Assembly (NCBI RefSeq): GCF_002939885.1
Contig: NZ_MDED01000001.1
Location: 62,001-126,000, forward strand
Direction: 5' to 3'
DNA: 64,000 nucleotides
From: Xanthomonas cucurbitae
GTDB lineage: Bacteria; Pseudomonadota; Gammaproteobacteria; Xanthomonadales; Xanthomonadaceae
Shown: positions 55,571 through 64,000 of the stretch, piece after piece
How positions within the stretch are numbered: the first letter of the stretch is position 1
Layout: each line of letters starts with the position of its first letter
Notes under the pieces: generated by a model
Seen by the model: only the letters and a program-made list of their open reading frames with translations
Databases searched by the model: none
Told to the model about the DNA's origin: nothing
Program-made: the position numbers and the translations under genes

Positions 55571-56870
55571 GTCCGAAACCGGTGCCCTGCGCCAGGGTGT
55601 CGAAATCCGGGAACGAGGTGGCCACGTTCGCCACATCGTTGATCTGCACCTTGCCGGTAGACAGCTGCCCGGCAATCGCAAAGGCCATTGCAATGCGATG
55701 GTCGCCATGACTGTCGATCACGCCGCTGCCGATGGCCCCGCCATGAATGGTGGCGCCATCGGGCGTTTCGTCCACTTGAATGCCCAGCTTGCGCAGTCCG
55801 GTCGCCATCGCGGCCAGACGGTCCGATTCCTTGACCCGCAGTTCGGCCGCGCCGCTGACCACGGTCTGACCGGAGGCTGCGGCCGCTGCCACGAAGAGCG
55901 CGGGAAACTCGTCGATCATGTCCGGCACCAGCGCTTCGGGAATCTGCGCGCCATGCAGCGGGGCATAACGTACGCGCAGGTCGGCGACCGGCTCGCCGCC
56001 ATGTTCGGCATGGTGTTGCTCGCTGATATCCGCGCCCATCAGGCGCAGCGCTGCCAGCAGCCCGGTGCGGCGTGGATTCAGGCCCACCGCACGCAACACC
56101 ACCTCCGAGCCTGGAACGATGCTGGCGGCGACAATGAAGAACGCCGCCGACGAAAAATCGGCCGGCACCGCGATGTCGGTGGCACGCAGGCGCTGGCCAC
56201 CGCGCAGGCGCGCCTTGCCGGGCGAAAAGTCGATCTCCACGCCGAACGCCGACAGCATGCGTTCGGTGTAATCGCGCGTGGGATGCGGCTCGCTCACCGA
56301 GGTCTCGCCCTGCGCGTACAACCCGGCCAGCAGCACCGCCGATTTGACCTGGGCACTGGCCACCGGCGAGACGAAGTCGATGCCGTGCAATGCCTGCCCG
56401 CCCTGCACCTGCAACGGTGGCGTGCCATCGTCCCGGGTCTGGATCTTCGCGCCCATTTGCGCCAGCGGGCCGGTCACTCGCCGCATCGGCCGCTTGGACA
56501 GGGACTCGTCGCCCACCAGCACGCTGTCGAAGCGTTGCGCCGCCAGCAGGCCGGCCAGCAGCCGCATGCCGGTGCCGGCATTGCCGCAGTCCAGCGCCTC
56601 GAACGGCGGCTGCAAGCCATCCACACCCACGCCATGCACGATGCGCCGCGAGGCCGATGGCGTTTGGATACGCACACCCAGCTTGGCGAAAATGGCTGCC
56701 GTTGAACGCGTATCTTCGCCTTCCAGAAAGCCGTCGATCTGCGACACGCCATCGGCGAGTGCGGCGAACATCACCGCCCGATGCGAGACCGACTTGTCGC
56801 CGGGAATGGCCAGGGTGCCGCGCAAGGCACTGCCTTGCTGCGCGATCCAGTGTTGGGTGCTGCTGCTCAT
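55554..56870 (-). CDS. aroA: 3-phosphoshikimate 1-carboxyvinyltransferase (EPSP synthase)
   Basis: A 438-residue enzyme of the shikimate pathway that joins shikimate-3-phosphate and phosphoenolpyruvate. Hallmarks are LAIPGDKSVSHRAVMFAALA near residue 20, LDCGNAGTGMRLLAGLLAAQ near residue 85, and RVKESDRLAAMATGLRKLG. ATG 56870 (MSSSTQHW) was chosen; an upstream in-frame ATG has poor quality sequence. It follows pheA, 120 bases apart, on the same strand: serC-pheA-aroA form a serine/aromatic amino acid unit. Confidence 0.96.
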   Translation of the reverse strand: MSSSTQHWIAQQGSALRGTLAIPGDKSVSHRAVMFAALADGVSQIDGFLEGEDTRSTAAIFAKLGVRIQTPSASRRIVHGVGVDGLQPPFEALDCGNAGTGMRLLAGLLAAQRFDSVLVGDESLSKRPMRRVTGPLAQMGAKIQTRDDGTPPLQVQGGQALHGIDFVSPVASAQVKSAVLLAGLYAQGETSVSEPHPTRDYTERMLSAFGVEIDFSPGKARLRGGQRLRATDIAVPADFSSAAFFIVAASIVPGSEVVLRAVGLNPRRTGLLAALRLMGADISEQHHAEHGGEPVADLRVRYAPLHGAQIPEALVPDMIDEFPALFVAAAAASGQTVVSGAAELRVKESDRLAAMATGLRKLGIQVDETPDGATIHGGAIGSGVIDSHGDHRIAMAFAIAGQLSTGKVQINDVANVATSFPDFDTLAQGTGFGLSAAR

Positions 56871-56990
56871 GCAAATGATCCGAATGCTGCGGCATCGCCG
56901 TATAGGGCGATGCGCTTGATAAGAAATGGCGGCGCCGTCATCGCCGAAGCGCCAGCGCGCCGGTGACTGCCCGGAACCGGGCATGCAGGC

Positions 56991-58202
56991 TCAGGGGATG
57001 GCCACCGGATACGAACCCAGCACCTTGATCTGTGCCGAATGCGCTTCCAGCTCGGCCAGCGCCTGCATCATCGCCTCGTCGTCCACATGGCCGACCAGAT
57101 CGATGAAGAAGCCGTATTCCCACTTGGCCTGATGCGAAGGCCGCGATTCGATGCGGTTCATGCTGATGCCATGCCGCGCGAACGGGCTGAGCACGTCGAA
57201 CAAGGCGCCTGGCTTGTCGTGGATGAACACCAGCACCGAGGTGCGGTCGTGCCCGGACGAAGGAAAGATCTGCCGGCCGATCACCAGGAAGCGCGTGGTG
57301 TTGTCGTCGTCGTCTTCGATCGACTTCATGATGACCTTCTTCAGGCCATACACATGCGCGGCGCTCTCGCCGCCGATCGCCGCCGCGTCTTCGGCGTTAC
57401 GCGCGCGGCGCGCACCTTCGGCATTGCTGGAGACCGCGATCTTTTCCACCTTGGGCAGGTGCGAACGCAGCCAGCCGGCGGTCTGTGCGAAGGATTGCGA
57501 ATGCGCGTAGATGCGTTCGATATCGTCCAGCCGGCCGTTGCGCGAGAGCAGGTACTGATGCACGCGCAACTCGACTTCGCCGCAGATCTTGAGGTTGGAG
57601 GTCAGGAACATGTCCAGGGTGACCTGGATGGTGCCCTGGCCGGAATTTTCCACCGGCACCACGCCGAAATCGGCGTTGCCGGCTTCCACTTCCTGGAACA
57701 CTTCTTCGATGGTCGCCATCGGCAAGCCCACCGCCGAGCGCCCGAAGTGCTTGAGCACCGCCTGCTGGCTGAAGGTGCCTTCCGGCCCCAGGTAGCCGAT
57801 CTTCAACGGCTCCTGCTGGGCCAGGCACGCGGACATGATTTCGCGGTACACGTGCACCAGCACTTCATCGCTGAGCGGGCCTTCGTTGCGGTCCACCACC
57901 ATGCGCAGCACCTGCGCTTCGCGCTCGGGGCGGTAGTAGTCCACGGCAGCGGCCAGCTTGCCCTTGGCCTTGCCGACCTGATGGGCAAAGTTGGCGCGCT
58001 CGGCGATCAGCGCCTGGATGGTGCGGTCGATCTCGTCGATCTTGGCGCGCACATCGGCGAGCACCGGTGCCGCGGTGACGGGCTTGCCGGCCGGCTTGGC
58101 CGGCTTGGCCACCGGCGCGCGCGCTGTGGCCTGCCCGGCGGCATCTGCCGACTGACGCTTGCCGCCGGTGGCGGGCCTGGATTTGCTGGATTTGGGTGCC
58201 AT
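56991..58202 (-). CDS. pheA: Bifunctional chorismate mutase/prephenate dehydratase (P-protein)
   Basis: A 403-residue enzyme making phenylpyruvate for phenylalanine. The N-terminal 45 residues are Lys/Ala/Pro-rich and low complexity. The AroQ chorismate mutase helix bundle follows (ADVRAKIDEIDRTIQALIAE). The prephenate dehydratase domain has IGYLGPEGTFSQQAVLKHFG, VVPVENSGQGTIQVTLD and NTTRFLVIGRQIF. A C-terminal ACT domain (LVFIHDKPGALFDVLSPFAR, ESRPSHQAKWEYGFFIDLVG) gives feedback control by phenylalanine. It follows serC by about 65 bases. Confidence 0.96.
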   Translation of the reverse strand: MAPKSSKSRPATGGKRQSADAAGQATARAPVAKPAKPAGKPVTAAPVLADVRAKIDEIDRTIQALIAERANFAHQVGKAKGKLAAAVDYYRPEREAQVLRMVVDRNEGPLSDEVLVHVYREIMSACLAQQEPLKIGYLGPEGTFSQQAVLKHFGRSAVGLPMATIEEVFQEVEAGNADFGVVPVENSGQGTIQVTLDMFLTSNLKICGEVELRVHQYLLSRNGRLDDIERIYAHSQSFAQTAGWLRSHLPKVEKIAVSSNAEGARRARNAEDAAAIGGESAAHVYGLKKVIMKSIEDDDDNTTRFLVIGRQIFPSSGHDRTSVLVFIHDKPGALFDVLSPFARHGISMNRIESRPSHQAKWEYGFFIDLVGHVDDEAMMQALAELEAHSAQIKVLGSYPVAIP

Positions 58203-58268
58203 TGCTGGGCGTTCCTCGAAAAGACGGCGCGTGCGCCTGCGCGGCCTGCGCCGCAGTTGGAAATGGGC

Positions 58269-59354
58269 TCAGCCGTGACGCTGCCGGAAGTCGTGCATGA
58301 AGGTCACCAGCGCCTGCGCGCCGGCCACTGGCATGGCGTTGTAGAGCGAGGCGCGAATACCGCCCACCGCCTTGTGGCCCTTCAATGCGAGCAGGCCGGC
58401 GGCCTTGGATTCGCTGACGAACAACGCATCGAGTTGCTCATCGGGCAGAAAGAACGGGATGTTCATGCGCGAGCGCACCGCCGGCTTGACCAGGTTGCGA
58501 TAGAAGCCGCCGGAACGATCGATGGCGCCATAGACCAACGCGGCTTTTTCCGCATTGCGCCGCGCGAATTCGTCCACCCCGCCCTGCTCCAGCATCCACT
58601 TCACGGTCAGCCCGAGCACATACCAGTTCCAGGTTGGCGGCGTGTTGAGCATCGAATCGCGTGCCAGGTGCGAGGCATAGTTGAAGATATCCGCGCGCGG
58701 CTGGCCGGCGCGTTCCAGCAGGTCGCGCCGCACGATCACCACCGAGATCCCCACCGGCCCCAGATTCTTCTGCGCGCCGGCATAGATCAGCCCGTAGCGC
58801 GAGATCTCCAGTGGCTCGGAGGCGATGGAGGAACTGAAATCGGCGAACAGCGGCAGCGTTCCCACGGCCGGAACGTCGCGGAATTCGACGCCGTGGATGG
58901 TCTCGTTGGCGGTGATGTGCACATAGGCCGACTGCGGCGACAGGGTCCAGCTGGCCACCGGCGGAATGTCGATAAAGCCTTCGGCCTGCGCATCGGCGGC
59001 GATGCGCGCATCCACGTACGGCGCGGCCTGCTTGATTGCGGTCTTGCCCCAGTGCCCGCTGATGACGTAGTCGGCGGCCTGGCCGGGCGCGGCGAAGTTC
59101 AGCGGCAACAGTGCCTGGATGGTGGTGGCGCCCCCGGCGGTGAACAGCACCGCATAGTCATCGGGAATCGACAACAAGCTGCGCAAGTCAGCCTCGGCTG
59201 CAGCTGCAACGGCAATGAAATCGGCGCTGCGGTGGCTGATTTCCACGATCGAGGCGCCCACGCCATTCCACTCCATCATCTCCGCCTGCGCCTGGCGCAG
59301 GACCGATTCCGGCAATGTCGCAGGGCCGGCACTGAAATTGAACGCGCGAGTCAT
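58269..59354 (-). CDS. serC: Phosphoserine/phosphohydroxythreonine aminotransferase
   Basis: A 361-residue PLP enzyme: [20 protein letters not shown] at the start, then [20 protein letters not shown] and [12 protein letters not shown] with the PLP lysine at residue 196. It makes 3-phosphoserine for serine synthesis and 4-phosphohydroxythreonine for pyridoxal phosphate. It is the first gene of the serC-pheA-aroA set. Start ATG 59354 fits the family. Confidence 0.97.
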   Translation of the reverse strand: MTRAFNFSAGPATLPESVLRQAQAEMMEWNGVGASIVEISHRSADFIAVAAAAEADLRSLLSIPDDYAVLFTAGGATTIQALLPLNFAAPGQAADYVISGHWGKTAIKQAAPYVDARIAADAQAEGFIDIPPVASWTLSPQSAYVHITANETIHGVEFRDVPAVGTLPLFADFSSSIASEPLEISRYGLIYAGAQKNLGPVGISVVIVRRDLLERAGQPRADIFNYASHLARDSMLNTPPTWNWYVLGLTVKWMLEQGGVDEFARRNAEKAALVYGAIDRSGGFYRNLVKPAVRSRMNIPFFLPDEQLDALFVSESKAAGLLALKGHKAVGGIRASLYNAMPVAGAQALVTFMHDFRQRHG

Positions 59355-59529
59355 GGCACACCTTGTCGAGCTAGCCTTCTAGTATGCCGCAGTGCTTCAG
59401 GCTTGGCAGCGGCTAAACAAGTTGCAGCTGCATCCTTTTGACCAGGCATGACGTAACGTGATGGTGCGCCGGAGCGAACTTTTGTCCCGGTTGGTTACTC
59501 TCACGTTGCAGCCACTGCCGGAGCCTGCC

Positions 59530-60498
59530 ATGTCGTTTCGCGATGCCTTCCAACTGCCCGCCAGCCAGATCACCGATGAGTCCGTCTACCGCGAGCGGCG
59601 TCGGCTGCTGCAACTGATGGCGTTGACCCCGGCATTGGGCGTGGCCGGCTGCGCCGACGCCGATCCGCCACCGCCGCCCAAGACCGTGGTGAGCCCGGCG
59701 CAGGCGCGCAGCGGCTTCCGCACCGCTGAAGAACTGACCAAGCTGGAGGACGTCACCAGCTACAACAATTTCTACGAGTTCGGCACCGACAAGACCGACC
59801 CATCGAAGGCGGCCAAGACGCTCAAGCTGTCACCGTGGTCGGTGAAGGTCAGCGGCGAATGCGAAAAGCCCGGCAGCCTGTCGCTGGATGAGCTGCTCAA
59901 GGGCACTGCGTCGGAGGAGCGCATCTACCGGCTGCGCTGCGTGGAAGGCTGGTCGATGGTGATTCCGTGGACCGGCATGCCGCTGGGCGAGGTGCTCAAG
60001 CGGTTTGCGCCGACCTCCAAGGCCAAGTACGTGGCCTTCACGACGTTGGCCGATCCGCAGCAGATGCCCGGCGTACGCTACCGCTCGATCAACTGGCCGT
60101 ATCGCGAAGGCCTGCGCATCGACGAGGCGATGCACCCGCTGACCCTGCTGGCCACCGGCCTGTACGGCAAGCCGCTGCCGCAGCAGAACGGTGCGCCGCT
60201 GCGCCTGGTGGTGCCGTGGAAGTACGGCTTCAAGAGCATCAAGTCGATCGTGGAAATCCGCTTCGTCGAGAAGATGCCCGAAACCGCCTGGCACGATCTG
60301 CAGCCGTCCGAATATGGGTTCTTTTCCAACGTCAATCCGGCCGTGGATCACCCGCGCTGGAGCCAGAAGACCGAGCGCCGCATTGCCGGCACCGCCAGCA
60401 AGCTGTTTGCCGAGCGGATTGCGACCAAGCCCTTCAACGGCTACGCCGATCAGGTGGCGTCGCTGTATGCGGGCATGGATCTGAAGAAGTGGTTCTAG
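59530..60498 (+). CDS. msrP: Protein-methionine-sulfoxide reductase catalytic subunit
   Basis: A 322-residue periplasmic molybdoenzyme. [20 protein letters not shown] is a twin-arginine signal near residue 23. The sulfite-oxidase-type fold shows [20 protein letters not shown], with the molybdenum-ligand cysteine at residue 137, and [20 protein letters not shown]. It repairs oxidised methionines in envelope proteins, with electrons from MsrQ. ATG 59530 was chosen; the earlier in-frame start has no family support. msrQ follows 106 bases later, separated by a palindrome. Confidence 0.95.
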   Translation: MSFRDAFQLPASQITDESVYRERRRLLQLMALTPALGVAGCADADPPPPPKTVVSPAQARSGFRTAEELTKLEDVTSYNNFYEFGTDKTDPSKAAKTLKLSPWSVKVSGECEKPGSLSLDELLKGTASEERIYRLRCVEGWSMVIPWTGMPLGEVLKRFAPTSKAKYVAFTTLADPQQMPGVRYRSINWPYREGLRIDEAMHPLTLLATGLYGKPLPQQNGAPLRLVVPWKYGFKSIKSIVEIRFVEKMPETAWHDLQPSEYGFFSNVNPAVDHPRWSQKTERRIAGTASKLFAERIATKPFNGYADQVASLYAGMDLKKWF

Positions 60499-60511
60499 GC
60501 AGTCGACCTGT

Positions 60512-60580
60512 CGTAGGAGCGCACCCGGGCGCGACAGGCATTTCCGGGAAAGCCCTGTCGCGCCCAGGTGCGCTCCTACG
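60512..60580. repeat. GTAG-type REP palindrome between msrP and msrQ
   Basis: CGTAGGAGCGCACCCGGGCG (from 60512) pairs with CGCCCAGGTGCGCTCCTACG (to 60580). The arms are 28 to 29 bases long, and I noted one mismatch, around a 12-base loop. It begins with the GTAG tetranucleotide of REP elements spread by RAYT transposases in Xanthomonadaceae (known family). It lies inside an operon and could shape msrQ expression. Confidence 0.8.
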
Positions 60581-60604
60581 CCTCATCTTCTTTTTCGAGA
60601 TCGC

Positions 60605-61261
60605 ATGGCCAAGACCTCCACACCGCTGATCGCCGCCAAGACCCTGGTGCACGGTGCCGCGCTGCTGCCGATCGCCTTGCTCGCCTGGCAGTTCTGGCAG
60701 GTGTGGCAGACCGGCAGCGATGCGCTGGGCGCCGACCCGGTGGCCGAGATCGAGCACCGCACCGGGCTGTGGGCGCTGCGCTTCGTGTTGATGACCCTGG
60801 CGATCACCCCACTGCGCCAGCTCACCGGCCATGCGGTATTGGTCCGCTTCCGGCGCATGCTGGGGCTATATGCGTTCTTCTATGCCAGCGTGCATCTGGC
60901 GGTGTACCTCAGCCTGGACCTGCGCGGCTTCTGGACGCAGATCCTCGAAGAGATCCTCAAACGCCCCTATATCACGGTGGGCTTTGCCGCGTGGCTGCTG
61001 TTGCTGCCGCTGGCGATCACCTCCACCCAGGGATGGATGCGCCGGCTCAAGCGCAACTGGGGCCGGCTGCACCAGCTGATCTACCCGATCGGGGTGCTGG
61101 CGGTGCTGCACTTCTGGTGGCTGGTGAAATCCGACATCCGCGAGCCGGCGCTGTATGCCGGCATTCTTGCGGCCCTGCTGGGCTGGCGGGTGTGGAAAAA
61201 ACTCAGCGCGCGCCGAACCACAGCAAGGCGCTCAGCGCCGCCGCCAGCAGCACCGCGCTGA
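60605..61261 (+). CDS. msrQ: Protein-methionine-sulfoxide reductase heme-binding subunit
   Basis: A 218-residue inner-membrane heme protein of the ferric-reductase-like type: RTGLWALRFVLMTLAITPLR, YAFFYASVHLAVYLSLDLRG (heme ligand histidine) and WGRLHQLIYPIGVLAVLHFW (two more). It passes electrons from the quinol pool to MsrP. Its last 20 codons overlap the 3' end of the convergent FHA gene by 59 bases, an odd C-terminal extension rich in Arg, Ala and Pro. Confidence 0.94.
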   Translation: MAKTSTPLIAAKTLVHGAALLPIALLAWQFWQVWQTGSDALGADPVAEIEHRTGLWALRFVLMTLAITPLRQLTGHAVLVRFRRMLGLYAFFYASVHLAVYLSLDLRGFWTQILEEILKRPYITVGFAAWLLLLPLAITSTQGWMRRLKRNWGRLHQLIYPIGVLAVLHFWWLVKSDIREPALYAGILAALLGWRVWKKLSARRTTARRSAPPPAAPR

Positions 61262-62054
61262 GCAGCAGCCACGGCCAGCGGGCGACCTTCATCGGCGCAC
61301 GCGCCGGTTCGGCAGCCACGCGCGGCGACGGTGGTGGCGGTTCGGGATCGGGGAGATCCCAGGTGGTGCCGTGATGGATGCGCGGCACTTCCACCACGAA
61401 CCGGTGGCGGGCATCGAACACCACCTGGTCGCCGGCCTGCAGCCAGCCATCGCGCACCTGCACGCCATTGATCCAGCTGCCCTCTTCCGAGCCGAGATCG
61501 CGAATCAGCACGCGATCGCCATGACGTTCCAGGCGCGCGTGCTGGGCAGCGAAGGCCGGGTCGTCGATGACGATGTCCGCAGCCGGGTCGCTGCCGACCA
61601 GGCGCGGGCGATCCAAGGTGAAACTGCGCCCGTGATGGCGCCCACCCAGCCCGCGCAGCAGCAGGCAGACTTCGCTCAAGCCGGCATCGTCGGCCGGCAG
61701 ATCGTTGGCTGGCGCACTGGACGGCGCACTGCGCAGCAGCATCTCCACGCCATCGGCATAGATCGCATCACCGGGCCGCAACAAGGCCATGCGGCGCACC
61801 GGGCGTCCGTTGACGTGGATGCCGCGGATGCCATTGGCCACCTGCAGCCACAGGCCGCGCTGGTCCAGGCAGAACTGCGCCAACAGCAGCGCCCCCTGCG
61901 CATCGGCCACCACCCGCACGCTGCCGGAGGCATGCCGTACGATCCGGTGGACGCCGGGCTTGAGGGAATGATCCGGCTGCTGCCGGTGGGTGAAATGAAC
62001 TTGCAGGTCGCGCACCGGCCGCAGCCTAGCAGGTTTGCCGTTCAGAGCGGCCAT
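61203..62054 (-). CDS. FHA-domain membrane protein
   Basis: A 283-residue protein. A degenerate FHA-like region (GIRGIHVNGRPVRRMALLRP) occupies residues about 20-110. A canonical FHA domain follows at residues about 145-225: VGSDPAADIVIDDPAFAAQH, then DLGSEEGSWINGVQV. One C-terminal membrane helix (WPWLLLSAVLLAAALSALLW) anchors it, with the FHA domains likely cytoplasmic. FHA domains bind phosphothreonine. No Ser/Thr kinase or secretion genes lie nearby. ATG 62054 was chosen. Confidence 0.85.
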   Translation of the reverse strand: MAALNGKPARLRPVRDLQVHFTHRQQPDHSLKPGVHRIVRHASGSVRVVADAQGALLLAQFCLDQRGLWLQVANGIRGIHVNGRPVRRMALLRPGDAIYADGVEMLLRSAPSSAPANDLPADDAGLSEVCLLLRGLGGRHHGRSFTLDRPRLVGSDPAADIVIDDPAFAAQHARLERHGDRVLIRDLGSEEGSWINGVQVRDGWLQAGDQVVFDARHRFVVEVPRIHHGTTWDLPDPEPPPPSPRVAAEPARAPMKVARWPWLLLSAVLLAAALSALLWFGAR

Positions 62055-62239
62055 CGACCTCACCACACCGGCGCGGCGGTGGCCAGTGCGTGTCGATGAT
62101 GCGCCGTGCAGGCAGCCATCCCTGAGCCTTGCGACTATTCGAAGCATCCGCTGGCGAGGCGCCATGTACCGCCGCACTTGGAGCCGGGCGCGTGCATGCG
62201 CACAATGCGCGCCTACGTTCCGTCTCACCCAGGCCGCTC

Positions 62240-62515
62240 ATGTCCAGCATCGATCTCCGCCACGACCATTCCCTGACGCCGGCACAGGCCCGCGCGGCGA
62301 TCGACGAGGCGGCGCGCAAGCTCACCGATCGCTACGGCGTGGCCTCGCACTGGGAAGGCGACACCTTGCGTATTTCACGGTCCGGCGTGGAGGGCGCGAT
62401 CGCCTTGCTGCCGCAGCAGGTGCACGTAACGGCCGAGCTCGGCTTCCCGCTGTCGGCGATGCAGCCGATGGTGGAATCGGAAATCCGTCGGCTATTGTCG
62501 GAAAAGCTGGCCTGA
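62240..62515 (+). CDS. Polyhydroxyalkanoic acid system family protein
   Basis: A 91-residue protein beginning MSSIDLRHDHSLTPAQARAA, then LRISRSGVEGAIALLPQQVH and MQPMVESEIRRLLSEKLA. This is the PHA_gran_rgn (TIGR02610) family found next to phasin genes. Function is unknown. It lies 160 bases before the phasin-like gene on the same strand. Start chosen at ATG 62240. Confidence 0.87.
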   Translation: MSSIDLRHDHSLTPAQARAAIDEAARKLTDRYGVASHWEGDTLRISRSGVEGAIALLPQQVHVTAELGFPLSAMQPMVESEIRRLLSEKLA

Positions 62516-62674
62516 GCACGTCGTCGCTGCCGCTGCTTCAGCGCCAAGTCACCCGCCCCTCGCCGGATGGGCGGATGCTTGGATAGGCTTGCCCGCGCCA
62601 CGTTTCACTTGCCCGATGCAGGGCCGGCACTAGGGTGAACCCAACGTCACTTCGGCAATCGACAGGAGCATCGC

Positions 62675-63238
62675 ATGACGACCGGATACGATCAGAACGG
62701 TAACCGCGACACCGCCGCTTCGGGCTTCCAGGCCCAGGCGGAGCAGATTTCGCGCCGGCTCGGCGAATCGGCGCAAACCGTGTGGCTGGCCGGGCTAGGT
62801 GCACTCGGGCGCGTGCAAAGCGAGGGCGGCAAGTTGTTCGACTCGCTGGTGCGCGAAGGCGCCGCCTACGAGCGTACCGGCCAGCGCAAGGCAGCCGAGA
62901 GCGTGGACGAGCTGCGCGAAGAGGTGGAAACCCAGTTCGAACAGGCCCGCGACACCGCGGTGCGTGGCTGGGACAAGCTGGGCAAGGCCTTCGACGAGCG
63001 CGTCAAGGGCGTGCTGCGCACGCTCAATATCCCCGAGCAGGAGGAGCTGGAAAACCTGCGCCGCGAGGTCGAATCGCTGAAGGCCCAGGTGCGCGCCAAT
63101 ACCGCGGCGACCAAGCGGGCCAACCGCACCGCCAACCAGGCCGCGCAGGCCGCCGGTGGTGATTCCGCAGGCAGTGGCCCGGCCGGTCCCAGCGGTGCCT
63201 CCACGTCCGGCAATGCGGCGGCTTTCGACGGGGAATAA
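62675..63238 (+). CDS. Phasin-like granule-associated protein (PhaI/PhaF type)
   Basis: A 187-residue protein, helical and coiled-coil in its first 145 residues: SAQTVWLAGLGALGRVQSEG and EELENLRREVESLKAQVRAN. An Ala/Gly/Ser/Pro-rich tail with Lys/Arg follows. It resembles the poly(hydroxyalkanoate) granule-associated proteins of pseudomonads, which coat carbon-storage granules and, in PhaF, also bind DNA. GACAGGAGCATCGC is its ribosome site. A perfect terminator follows at 63356-63380. Confidence 0.88.
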   Translation: MTTGYDQNGNRDTAASGFQAQAEQISRRLGESAQTVWLAGLGALGRVQSEGGKLFDSLVREGAAYERTGQRKAAESVDELREEVETQFEQARDTAVRGWDKLGKAFDERVKGVLRTLNIPEQEELENLRREVESLKAQVRANTAATKRANRTANQAAQAAGGDSAGSGPAGPSGASTSGNAAAFDGE

Positions 63239-63355
63239 GGCCTGCTTGGTACCGGAGGCGGTGCGAGCGTTCGCTCCGCCGCCGCGCCTGGAACCGGGCG
63301 CGGCGGCGGGTGCTGCCGTCTTCATGGAACAGCGGAGGCAGCGCCACCGCCTTTG

Positions 63356-63380
63356 ATGTTGCAAAGCAACATGGTTTTTT
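63356..63380 (+). terminator. Rho-independent terminator after phasin-like gene
   Basis: ATGTTGC (63356-63362), loop AAA, GCAACAT (63366-63372), then GG and six T. Stem and T-run are classical. It lies about 120 bases past the stop of the phasin-like gene. Confidence 0.88.
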
Positions 63381-63570
63381 GGACAATCGGGCACGGCCCG
63401 CCAGTCCTGCTTCACGAAGTCCGTTTGCTCCCCTCCCCTCACGGCTTCGGACTGGCGGGTCTTTCGCTGCCTGGGTCACGGCGCGTGATATCGCCGCTCG
63501 CGATCCATTGACGAATCCCGCCTGAAGGATTCTTCTAAGAGCATCGACTCGTAATACGCGTCATACCTTG

Positions 63571-64000
63571 ATGCTTATGCCTTCCTGGATTCTGGCGCTG
63601 ATCGCTGCATTGCTGCTCTGGCTGGCGGTGTGCGCCTATGTGTGGTTGGTGCGGCGCCGCGCCGACGAAACCACCGAAGGCATCCGCGCCCTGGCGGCCA
63701 TGCATTGGCGCGACTTTTCCGCCGTGGTGCTGCGTGTCCTGCAGGACCAGCGCGGCTGGCAGCCGACCCATGTACCGCAGGACGGCCTGCCGACCGCCGA
63801 CTTCATGATGCAAACCGACCATGGCACCCGCCTGGTGGCCTGCAAGCACGGCCGCGGTTACCGCATTGGCGTGGCCGCGGTGAATGAGCTGGGCGCGATG
63901 GCCCGCCTGGCCGGCGCCAGTGGTGGCGTGATGGTGACCGAAGGGCGCATGGAGCGCGAAGGCCTGGCGGCGGCCGAAAAGCAGTCCATCGAAGTGCTGG
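63571..64000 (+). CDS. Membrane-anchored Mrr-type restriction-endonuclease-like protein, partial
   Basis: Open to the window end; the C-terminus is outside. The first 143 residues show an N-terminal membrane helix (MPSWILALIAALLLWLAVCA) and then a Mrr_cat-like nuclease fold: HWRDFSAVVLRVLQDQRGWQ, DFMMQTDHGTRLVACKHGRG with a possible catalytic D...xCK, and GVMVTEGRMEREGL. In this family the typical catalytic motif is D-x(n)-(E/Q)-x-K; here Cys replaces Gln/Glu, so activity is uncertain. ATG 63571 or 63577 could be the start. Confidence 0.75.
   Translation, partial: MLMPSWILALIAALLLWLAVCAYVWLVRRRADETTEGIRALAAMHWRDFSAVVLRVLQDQRGWQPTHVPQDGLPTADFMMQTDHGTRLVACKHGRGYRIGVAAVNELGAMARLAGASGGVMVTEGRMEREGLAAAEKQSIEVL

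Noticed and set aside
57039-59441. 800-codon plus-strand open frame opposite pheA and serC
   Set aside because: Antisense shadow of two well-known enzymes; the His/Arg/Gln-rich translation has no motifs.

Overview
The window is GC-rich chromosomal DNA from a plant-associated gammaproteobacterium. The gene content and order (kdsA-pyrG, parE, a ccm cytochrome-maturation operon, serS, two TonB-like genes, aroA-pheA-serC, msrPQ), the intergenic GTAG-type palindromes and the protein sequences point to Xanthomonas. This assignment rests on recognition, not on a database search. There is no rRNA, CRISPR array, insertion sequence or phage. One tRNA gene (Ser, anticodon TGA) is present.

Layout: 0.1-5.3 kb holds core genes (kdsA, pyrG, a small periplasmic protein, parE). 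5.7-15.7 kb holds housekeeping and accessory enzymes and transporters: an S10-like carboxypeptidase, a YdcF-like protein, Pit phosphate transporter plus DUF47 partner, a CNNM/CorC protein, ExoD, an FMN stress protein, an LLM flavin oxidoreductase and an MFS transporter. 15.7-33.1 kb is a large accessory region. Its right part is a co-directional minus-strand run of fdtA, fdtB, Wzx-type flippase, GT2 glycosyltransferase, Wzy-like membrane protein and Wzz-like protein, with lower GC in the fdtB-to-GT2 part. The run continues into two methyltransferases, an amidohydrolase and two GT4 glycosyltransferases. Beside it lie a B12-type radical SAM protein, an uncharacterised nucleotidyltransferase, an HPr-kinase-like protein and an ABC exporter. 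This is the best candidate for an undescribed biosynthetic system.

33.4-44.8 kb is devoted to heme and redox: cytochrome b561, an outer-membrane barrel with one N-terminal c-heme site, a small cytochrome c, a second outer-membrane-like protein, then a translationally coupled ECF sigma/anti-sigma/subtilase operon, and then ccmC-D-E-F-dsbE-ccmH-ccmI. No ccmA or ccmB lies in the window. 44.8-50.3 kb has a hybrid histidine kinase and a chemoreceptor, divergently transcribed. 50.4-64 kb returns to core functions: tRNA-Ser, LysR/azoR, serS, two TonB-like proteins, aroA, pheA, serC, msrPQ, an FHA protein, two polyhydroxyalkanoate-associated genes ending in a clear terminator, and a Mrr-like gene cut by the window end.

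Working hypothesis: the fdtA-to-Wzz genes make and export a glycan containing a 3-amino-3,6-dideoxyhexose, and the neighbouring kinase/nucleotidyltransferase/radical SAM/methyltransferase genes modify or attach something to it or make a separate exported metabolite. The cytochrome genes next to the ccm operon may form an electron path from the inner to the outer membrane.
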